This document shows positions 59,499 to 64,000 of a DNA stretch of 64,000 nt, in pieces. Under the pieces are notes generated by a model. That model was not told where the DNA came from. It saw only the letters and a list, made by a program, of their open reading frames with translations, and did not search any database. The translations under genes were made by a program, and so were the position numbers. How positions within the stretch are numbered: position 1 is the first letter of the stretch; every line of letters begins with the position of its first letter. Location: assembly GCA_036826475.1 (NCBI GenBank), contig DAISWG010000008.1:11588-75587 (forward strand). The letters are read 5' to 3'. Source of the stretch: Miltoncostaea sp036826475. GTDB taxonomy: Bacteria; Actinomycetota; Thermoleophilia; Miltoncostaeales; Miltoncostaeaceae.

Positions 59499-59761
59499 GC
59501 GAAGTGCGCCTTCAGGCACTCGATCACCTGCGGCGCGAGCTCGTCCCACGACACGTCGTCCTCCTTCGTGACGCTCACGAAGTTGGAGACCATGAACACG
59601 TTCGTGACGCCGTCGAGCGCGAAGATCTGCGCGCCGAGCGGGGACTCGGCGGGGTCCGAGCCCGCCCGGAACGTCTGGGAGCGCCCCTCGACCGACGGCC
59701 GGTCGAGCGTGAACTTCAGCGCGTTCGGGTTCGGGGTGGCTTCCGGGGTCACGTCAACCAT
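59495..59761 (-). CDS. Nfu N-terminal-domain protein
   Basis: An 88-residue protein with the Nfu_N signature: TPNPNALKFTLDRP at the N-terminus and ALDGVTNVFMVSNFVSVTKEDD in the middle. In Nfu-type scaffolds this domain precedes a CxxC iron-sulfur scaffold domain, which is absent here, so it probably helps target or regulate Fe-S delivery rather than holding a cluster. ATG 59761 has GAGG 8 bases upstream. It diverges from a small CxxC protein across 126 bases containing a 9-bp inverted repeat. Confidence 0.8.
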   Translation of the reverse strand: MVDVTPEATPNPNALKFTLDRPSVEGRSQTFRAGSDPAESPLGAQIFALDGVTNVFMVSNFVSVTKEDDVSWDELAPQVIECLKAHFA

Positions 59762-59803
59762 GCGCAAATCCTCGATATCCGCCCTGAAGATCACCCGTTC
59801 GGG

Positions 59804-59864
59804 GAATGGTGGGATCTCCATATTTCCGGCAGGGCGCCGATGGGTAGTCACAGGGCCACCATTC
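59804..59864. repeat. Separated inverted repeat in divergent promoter
   Basis: GAATGGTGG (59804-59812) and CCACCATTC (59856-59864) are perfect 9-base inverted repeats 43 bases apart in the AT-richer region between the Nfu-N gene and the CxxC protein gene. They could be paired operator half-sites or form a looped structure. Confidence 0.4.
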
Positions 59865-59887
59865 GGGCCCCTCAGAAAGGTAGCGGC

Positions 59888-60082
59888 ATGGCCGCCCACC
59901 CTGATCCCGGGACGCGCGCGATATCCGTCCCGACCCACGCGCCGCTGTCGGCGCCGGACCTCTGCGGCTGGTGCTTCGGAGCCGGGTCGCTCCTCGAGGC
60001 CATGGACTGCGAGCAGGCGCACGTCTACCTGCCCGTCGTCTGCGCCAACTGCTCCGGCACGGGCCGCCGCCCCGCCGCCTGA
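59888..60082 (+). CDS. Small CxxC zinc-finger-like protein (64 aa)
   Basis: A 64-residue protein with CGWCFGAG and CANCSGTG, two CxxCxGxG units as in the DnaJ zinc centre, about 30 residues apart, plus an isolated Cys in AMDCEQA. It probably binds one zinc. The ATG is preceded by AAAGG with a 7-base gap. Such orphan units may be chaperone-like or metal-handling; a link to the divergent Nfu-N gene is suggested only by the shared promoter region. Confidence 0.65.
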   Translation: MAAHPDPGTRAISVPTHAPLSAPDLCGWCFGAGSLLEAMDCEQAHVYLPVVCANCSGTGRRPAA

Positions 60083-60119
60083 CCGCCGGGGGCGGCGCAC
60101 CTCCGCCCGCCCCGCCGCG

Positions 60120-60125
60120 TAGGAT
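60120..60125 (+). promoter_or_regulatory. -10 hexamer for pyrE
   Basis: TAGGAT ends 6 bases before GTG 60132, the leaderless arrangement seen elsewhere in the window. Confidence 0.5.
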
Positions 60126-60131
60126 CGCGGC

Positions 60132-60701
60132 GTGGCCGACCCCCGCGACCGCCTCCGGACGCTGCTGCGCGAGCACGCCCTCGTGCGCGAATCGGTCGTC
60201 CTCTCGTCCGGGAAGCGGTCGTCGTACTACTTCGACGCCCGCCAGGTGCTGCTCGACCCGGAGGGCGCCGCCCTCGCCGGCCAGCTCATGTGGTCGGCCC
60301 TGGCGCCCGCCACCCCCCGCGCCGTCGGCGGACTCACCCTCGGCGCCGACCCGCTGGTCTGCGCGGTCAGCGCCACCGCATGGGCCGACGGCCGCCGCGT
60401 GACCGGGTTCTTCGTGCGCAAGGAGGCGAAGAAGCACGGGCTCCAGCAGTGGATCGAGGGGCCGTTCATCGAGGAGGGGACCCCCGTCGCCGTCGTCGAC
60501 GACGTGCTCACCAGCGGCGGGTCGCTGGTCGCCGCGGTCGAGAAGGCGCGCCAGGCCGGCGGCGTGGTGGTGGCCGCGGCGGTCGTGATCGACCGCGACG
60601 AGGGGGGCCGCGAGGTGGCGGAGGCCGCCCTCGACGGCGCGCCCCTCCACGCGCTGTACACCGCGCCCGAGCTGCTCGACGCGGAGCGGACCACGACGTG
60701 A
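60132..60701 (+). CDS. pyrE: Orotate phosphoribosyltransferase
   Basis: A 189-residue type I PRTase: SSGKRSSYYFDARQVLL near the N-terminus, FVRKEAKKHG in the flexible catalytic loop, and the PRPP-binding loop VAVVDDVLTSGGSL. It makes OMP from orotate and PRPP in pyrimidine synthesis. It stands apart from other pyr genes and is coupled to rsgA by GTGA. Confidence 0.93.
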   Translation: MADPRDRLRTLLREHALVRESVVLSSGKRSSYYFDARQVLLDPEGAALAGQLMWSALAPATPRAVGGLTLGADPLVCAVSATAWADGRRVTGFFVRKEAKKHGLQQWIEGPFIEEGTPVAVVDDVLTSGGSLVAAVEKARQAGGVVVAAAVVIDRDEGGREVAEAALDGAPLHALYTAPELLDAERTTT

Positions 60702-61585
60702 GCGTCGGCCCCCGCGAGGCCGCGGGGAACCAGGCCGTGGTGGTGCGGGTTGCGGGTCCGACGGCCACGATCGCGGTCGACGGCCGGGAGCTCGAGGCGC
60801 GGCTGCGGCCGCGGGTGCCCGGCGGGCCGGCCGTCGCGGGCGACCGCGTGGAGCTGGTCGACGGGGGCGAGGAGCCGCTCGTCGTGGGTGTCGCTCCGCG
60901 CCGCACCGTGCTCCGCCGTGGCGACGGCCACGACCGGCGGCCCCGGGCCGTCGTGGCGAACGCCGACGTGGTGCTGGTGGTGGCGGCCGTGCGCGACCCG
61001 CCGATCCGCCCGCCGCTGATCGACCGCTACCTCGTCGCTGCCGAGGACGGGGACATGGACGCGGCGCTCCTCCTCACGAAAGCCGACCTGCCGCACGAGG
61101 ATGCGGCCGTCGCGGAGCTGGCCGGGCGCTACCGCGGGATCGGCTATCCGGTGCTGTGCGGCAGTGCGAAGGACCCGGCGTTCGTCGAGCGCGTCCGCGA
61201 CCTCATCGGCGGGCGGGTCGCCGTGCTCGCCGGCCACTCCGGCGTGGGGAAGTCGACGCTCACGCGCGGGCTCACCGGCGTGGAGCGCGCCGTCGGCGAG
61301 GTCAGCGGGAAGGCCCGGACCGGGCGCCACACCACCACCGATCCGCGCCTCATCCCGCTCATCGGCGGCGGCGCGGTGGTCGACACCGCCGGCGTCCGGA
61401 CCTTCCACCTGCCGCGGATGGAGCGTGCCGACCTGGAGGCCGGCTTCCCCGAGATCGCACGGGCCGCGCACGGGTGCCGGTTCCGCGGCTGCGCCCACGA
61501 CGGCGACGCAGGGTGCGCGGTCGAGGGTGCGGTACATCCGGAGCGCCTGGAGAGCTACCGGAGGATGCTCGCGGACCTGCGTTGA
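60698..61585 (+). CDS. rsgA: Ribosome-maturation GTPase RsgA
   Basis: A 295-residue circularly permuted GTPase. An N-terminal OB-fold (about 10-75) is followed by G4 (here TKAD rather than NKxD), G5, the P-loop GHSGVGKST, the T-rich G2 loop (GRHTTTD) and G3 DTAG, then a C-terminal zinc domain (CRFRGCAHDGDAGCAV with Cys/His ligands). It checks late 30S assembly. The change of Asn to Thr in G4 occurs in some RsgA proteins and may modify nucleotide affinity. Confidence 0.92.
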   Translation: MSVGPREAAGNQAVVVRVAGPTATIAVDGRELEARLRPRVPGGPAVAGDRVELVDGGEEPLVVGVAPRRTVLRRGDGHDRRPRAVVANADVVLVVAAVRDPPIRPPLIDRYLVAAEDGDMDAALLLTKADLPHEDAAVAELAGRYRGIGYPVLCGSAKDPAFVERVRDLIGGRVAVLAGHSGVGKSTLTRGLTGVERAVGEVSGKARTGRHTTTDPRLIPLIGGGAVVDTAGVRTFHLPRMERADLEAGFPEIARAAHGCRFRGCAHDGDAGCAVEGAVHPERLESYRRMLADLR

Positions 61586-61612
61586 CGCGGGCGTTCCCGC
61601 CGGTCCGGAGCC

Positions 61613-61642
61613 TTGACCTCCCCTCCGGGCAGGCCGTAGGTT
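61613..61642 (+). promoter_or_regulatory. Strong sigma-70-type promoter of the octarepeat gene
   Basis: TTGACC (61613-61618) and TAGGTT (61637-61642) are separated by 18 bases, the closest match to -35/-10 consensus in the window. Transcription would start near 61649, leaving a ~54-base leader that contains GGAGGAG before ATG 61703. Confidence 0.65.
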
Positions 61643-61702
61643 TGTGCGGCGTGGCACGAACACGTCCCGGCCCGCGCGACCGACCCATCGATGGAGGAGT
61701 CA

Positions 61703-62566
61703 ATGACCCCACGCCGTTTCCTGCCGCCGTTCGCCGGGGGCGCCCAGAAGACCGGGTGGGAGGCCCTCGAGAAGTGGGTCGGCGGTGCGGCCGACACGGC
61801 CGAGGGCGCCGCTGACACGGTCGCCGCGAAGGGCAAGACCGGTTGGGAGGCGCTGGAGAAGTGGGTCGGCGGTGGCGGTGGTGGCGGCGAGGCCGCTGCG
61901 CCGGCCGCGTCGGCCGGGCCCTCCGGGAAGACCGGGTGGGAGGCGCTGGACAAGTGGGTCGGCGGTGGCGGCGGTGCCGCGGCCGCGGCTCCTGCCGCGT
62001 CGGGTCCGTCCGGCAAGACCGGGTGGGAGGCGCTGGACAAGTGGGTCGGCGGCGGCGGTGGTGGCGGTGAGGCCGCTGCGCCGGCGGCGTCCGGTCCGTC
62101 CGGGAAGACCGGCTGGGAGGCGCTGGACAAGTGGGTCGGCGGCGGTGGCGGCGGTGCTGCGGCCGCGGCTCCTGCCGCGTCGGGTCCGTCCGGCAAGACC
62201 GGGTGGGAGGCGCTGGACAAGTGGGTCGGCGGCGGCGGTGGTGGCGGTGAGGCCGCTGCGCCGGCGGCGTCCGGTCCGTCCGGGAAGACCGGGTGGGAGG
62301 CGCTCGACAAGTGGGTCGGCGGCGGTGGCGGTGGTGGCGGTGAGGCCGCTGCGCCGGCCGCGTCGGGTCCGTCCGGGAAGACCGGCTGGGAGGCGCTGGA
62401 GAAGTGGGTCGGCGACGGCGCCTCCACGCCCTCCGGTGAGTCGAGCGCGAGCAACGGCGGGGCGTCGCCGGAGCCCGTCGCCGCCGCCGCGTCCTCGGGC
62501 GCCGACGCCCCGGCGTCGGGCGGCGGCTTCATGGGCTGGCTGAAGCGCCTCTTCGGCGGGAAGTAA
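61703..62566 (+). CDS. KTGWEALxKWVG octarepeat protein
   Basis: A 287-residue protein of no family I recognise. After MTPRRFLPPFAGGAQ it contains eight copies of KTGWEAL(D/E)KWVG at residues 16, 45, 76, 105, 135, 165, 195 and 226 (29-31 apart), joined by Gly runs and E/A-AAPAASGPSG linkers. Each unit would form a short amphipathic helix with two Trp on one face. A Ser/Gly/Pro/Ala stretch leads to the C-terminus GFMGWLKRLFGGK, a cationic amphipathic helix like membrane-active peptides. There is no signal peptide. GGAGGAG precedes ATG 61703. It has its own strong promoter and terminator. Multivalent binding or membrane association is plausible but unproven. Confidence 0.85.
   Translation: MTPRRFLPPFAGGAQKTGWEALEKWVGGAADTAEGAADTVAAKGKTGWEALEKWVGGGGGGGEAAAPAASAGPSGKTGWEALDKWVGGGGGAAAAAPAASGPSGKTGWEALDKWVGGGGGGGEAAAPAASGPSGKTGWEALDKWVGGGGGGAAAAAPAASGPSGKTGWEALDKWVGGGGGGGEAAAPAASGPSGKTGWEALDKWVGGGGGGGGEAAAPAASGPSGKTGWEALEKWVGDGASTPSGESSASNGGASPEPVAAAASSGADAPASGGGFMGWLKRLFGGK
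61979..62292 (+). repeat. Recent 180-bp duplication inside the octarepeat gene
   Basis: Bases 61979-62112 are identical to 62159-62292 (134 bases, offset 180), spanning two repeat units. The wider gene is a tandem array with a period of about 90 bases (eight units, 61748-62410). The exact identity indicates a recent unit-pair duplication or gene conversion. Confidence 0.9.
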
Positions 62567-62583
62567 CACCAGGCCGGGTTCCG

Positions 62584-62603
62584 GCGCCGGCTCCGGCCGG
62601 CGC
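62584..62603. terminator. Hairpin terminator after the octarepeat gene
   Basis: GCGCCGG (62584-62590) pairs with CCGGCGC (62597-62603) around CTCCGG, 17 bases after the stop. More GC-rich inverted sequence follows to about 62640. Confidence 0.6.
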
Positions 62604-62677
62604 GGGCCGAGCGCGGCGCGCGCCCTCCGGCGCCGCCGCCGCTCGGCCACGGATCGGGGTGGGATCCGGCATCCCGC

Positions 62678-63154
62678 ATGACGCGCACCCTCCACGAGCG
62701 ATCGGCAGGCGGCGTCCTGGTCGTCCGCCAGGGCCCCCAGGACCTGGCCGCGCTCATCCAGCTCCGCGGCGGCCAGGTGCTCGCCCTGCCCAAGGGGCAC
62801 ATCGAGCCCGGTGAGAGCGCCGAGCAGGCGGCCCTCCGCGAGACGCGCGAGGAGACCGGCCTGCGCGGCGCGCTGCTCGCCCCGCTGGACGAGATCCAGT
62901 ACACGTTCTGGTCGCGCAGCATGGACGCGCGCGTCAGCAAGCGCGTGGCGTTCTTCCTGCTCGAGTACCGCTCCGGATCGGTCGCGCACCACGACGGGGA
63001 GGTCGACGGCGTGACGCTCGTCCCCGTCGAGCGGGCCCCGGCGGCCCTCACGTACCCGGGGGAGCGTCGCGTCATGGAGGCCGCGCTCGCCTGGCTCGGG
63101 ACGGCAGGTTACGGTGACCCCGGCGCGAAGAACGCCCCGGGGTCACCGCGCTGA
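62678..63154 (+). CDS. Nudix hydrolase
   Basis: A 158-residue Nudix protein with a complete box (GHIEPGESAEQAALRETREETGL split by variable residues: G-x5-E-x7-REUxEEXGU) after SAGGVLVVRQG and LALPKGHIEPGE. The QYTFWSRSMDARVSKRVAFFLLEY segment resembles diadenosine-polyphosphate hydrolases. It cleaves a nucleoside diphosphate linked to another group; substrate unknown. A GGGAT/ATCCC inverted repeat directly precedes the ATG. Confidence 0.9.
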   Translation: MTRTLHERSAGGVLVVRQGPQDLAALIQLRGGQVLALPKGHIEPGESAEQAALRETREETGLRGALLAPLDEIQYTFWSRSMDARVSKRVAFFLLEYRSGSVAHHDGEVDGVTLVPVERAPAALTYPGERRVMEAALAWLGTAGYGDPGAKNAPGSPR

Positions 63155-63186
63155 CGACCCGTGTCCACCCCCGACCGAGGAAGCCC

Positions 63187-63549
63187 GTGTACGCGCTGAA
63201 CTTCTACTCGCCGCTGTTCATCGACCAGCTCCGCAAGGGGCGCAAGACGGCGACGATCCGTCTGGGCGACAAGGCCCACAAGTACCGCAAGGGGCAGCTC
63301 GTCTGGGTCACCGTCGGTCACCGGCACGGGCCGCGGCAGCGCATCTTCACCGCGATCATCGACGACGTCAGCGTCAAGCCCGTGCGGGAGCTGACGCAGC
63401 GGGAGATCGAGCGCGACAACCCCGAGTTCCGCCTGGTCGAGGACACCCTCCACTTCCTCTCCCACATCTACTCGCGCGAGGTCGGGCTGGACGACACCGT
63501 CTCGGTGATCCACTTCAGCGAGGTCATCGAGTTCCCCAGCCTGAAATAG
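63187..63549 (+). CDS. ASCH-domain protein
   Basis: A 120-residue ASCH protein: N-terminal NFYSPLFIDQLRKGRKTATIRLGDKAHKYRKGQ is the family start (beta strand, conserved Lys/Thr and Gly), followed by VWVTVGHR and the C-terminal VSVIHFSEV strand. ASCH domains belong to the PUA-like superfamily and bind RNA or modified nucleosides. GTG 63187 is preceded by GAGGAAG. It lies just upstream of the groES promoter, with no obvious link. Confidence 0.82.
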   Translation: MYALNFYSPLFIDQLRKGRKTATIRLGDKAHKYRKGQLVWVTVGHRHGPRQRIFTAIIDDVSVKPVRELTQREIERDNPEFRLVEDTLHFLSHIYSREVGLDDTVSVIHFSEVIEFPSLK

Positions 63550-63573
63550 GCCCGATGGGACGCGGCCCGGGCC

Positions 63574-63603
63574 TTGCGCCGCGCGCCCGGGGGTGGCTAC
63601 CCT
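63574..63603 (+). promoter_or_regulatory. groES promoter
   Basis: TTGCGC (63574-63579) and TACCCT (63598-63603) with an 18-base spacer. The predicted transcription start falls inside the adjoining CIRCE element. Confidence 0.6.
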
Positions 63604-63604
63604 C

Positions 63605-63631
63605 TTGGCACTCCATTCGTACGAGTGCCAA
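63605..63631 (+). promoter_or_regulatory. CIRCE element (HrcA operator)
   Basis: TTGGCACTC (63605-63613), a 9-base spacer and GAGTGCCAA (63623-63631) form a perfect 9-9-9 inverted repeat matching CIRCE (TTAGCACTC-N9-GAGTGCTAA, each arm one base different, symmetrically). HrcA binding here represses groESL until heat shock. Confidence 0.93.
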
Positions 63632-63645
63632 ACAGGGGGAAGTGA

Positions 63646-63930
63646 ATGAACCTGCAGCCCTTGGGCGACCGCGTCGTCGTCCAGGCCATCGAGGCGGAGC
63701 AGGTGACCGCCAGTGGGATCGTCCTGCCGGACACCGCCACCGAGAAGCCGCAGCGCGGCAAGGTGCTGGCCGTGGGCCAGGGTCGCTACGAGGACGGCAA
63801 GCGCGTCCCCGTGAGCGTCGCCGCCGGTGACGAGGTCATCTACTCCAAGTACGGCGGCACCGAGATCAAGGTGGACGGCGAGGACCTCCTGATCCTCCGC
63901 GAGTCCGACATCCTCGCGAAGGCGGTCTGA
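63646..63930 (+). CDS. groES: Co-chaperonin GroES
   Basis: A 94-residue GroES: LQPLGDRVVVQAIEAEQVTASGIVLPDTA holds the mobile loop (IVLPD), and DEVIYSKYGGTEIKVDGEDLLILRESDILA is the barrel end. It caps GroEL. An AGGGGGAA ribosome site precedes the ATG. Regulation by HrcA through the CIRCE element is expected. groEL starts 2 bases after its stop. Confidence 0.97.
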   Translation: MNLQPLGDRVVVQAIEAEQVTASGIVLPDTATEKPQRGKVLAVGQGRYEDGKRVPVSVAAGDEVIYSKYGGTEIKVDGEDLLILRESDILAKAV

Positions 63931-63932
63931 CC

Positions 63933-64000
63933 GTGGCCAAGCTCATCAAGTTCAATGAGGACGCTCGTCGTGCCCTGGAGCGGGGTGTGAACACCCTTGC
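63933..64000 (+). CDS. groEL: Chaperonin GroEL, 3' partial
   Basis: The GTG at 63933 opens AKLIKFNEDARRALERGVNTLA, the standard GroEL N-terminus, and runs off the window. It forms the groESL operon with the preceding gene under CIRCE control. Confidence 0.95.
   Translation, partial: MAKLIKFNEDARRALERGVNTL

Noticed and set aside
61748..62410. Possible CRISPR or minisatellite in the repeat array
   Set aside because: The ~90-bp period is in frame, encodes conserved helices and lacks unique spacers, so it is a coding tandem repeat.

Overview
The window is a very GC-rich chromosomal segment with dense gene packing. Most co-directional neighbours overlap by four bases (GTGA or ATGA), and many single genes look leaderless: a TANNNT -10 hexamer sits 6-8 bases before an ATG or GTG. 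The gene set (F420-type LLM oxidoreductase, LytR_C protein, CcmABCD, fused CobA-HemD, CIRCE-controlled groES, PKD proteins ending in a CPAG..C-type C-terminal domain) points to Actinomycetota. A deep-branching class such as Thermoleophilia is my best guess, from general resemblance only. No rRNA, CRISPR array, prophage, transposase or integrase is visible.

Layout. 1-7.2 kb: end of a secreted PKD protein, small hypotheticals, a tandem DUF1990 protein, an epoxide-hydrolase-like enzyme, an AMP-dependent ligase with an LLM flavoprotein, and a LytR_C protein. 7.4-10.2 kb: a large SF2 helicase with Arg-rich tails and a coupled 82-aa protein. 10.2-17.5 kb: an envelope block (HtrA protease, MoxR ATPase, DUF58, two VWA membrane proteins, SdrD-B/DUF11 surface protein, L,D-transpeptidase). 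17.5-24.1 kb: a 2TM protein, a secreted beta-helix protein coupled to glcDEF, and a FAD amine-oxidase-like enzyme. 24.2-31.3 kb: aerobic respiration (small membrane protein, ctaB, MFS transporter, coxB, coxA fused to two USP-like domains, coxC, cytochrome c lipoprotein). 31.3-34.8 kb: SDR, VanX-like peptidase, AraC regulator, VOC protein and a zinc-finger protein. 34.9-43.2 kb: UbiA prenyltransferase, ccmABCD, siroheme/heme enzymes (precorrin-2 dehydrogenase, hemA, hemC, cobA-hemD) and SAM hydrolase. 43.2-50.6 kb: ATP-grasp protein, a histidine kinase with a cNMP-binding-type domain paired with a receiver/thioredoxin-reductase fusion, a persulfide dioxygenase-rhodanese diverging from a CsoR regulator, and an MFS exporter diverging from MarR. 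50.6-64 kb: PKD protein, small alarmone hydrolase, STAS protein, thioredoxin 2, VOC, tRNA-Phe, a two-component pair, TrpB2, lipoprotein, Nfu-N protein, pyrE, rsgA, an octarepeat protein, Nudix, ASCH, groES and the start of groEL.

How the genes fit together. The ctaB-cox genes, cytochrome c lipoprotein, ccm genes and tetrapyrrole genes form a nearly contiguous programme for making, attaching and using heme. The 43-49 kb block is thiol/redox sensing. The 11-17 kb block builds or stabilises the cell envelope.

Most noteworthy items: the protein at 61703-62566, built from eight copies of a KTGWEALxKWVG helix on glycine linkers with a cationic amphipathic tail; the cytochrome oxidase subunit I-USP fusion; the two-component flavoprotein lacking redox cysteines; three genes whose expected initiator is ATC or GTA; and a 14-bp triplication of a start region between a response regulator and its kinase. 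All calls come from reading the sequence; no database search was run.
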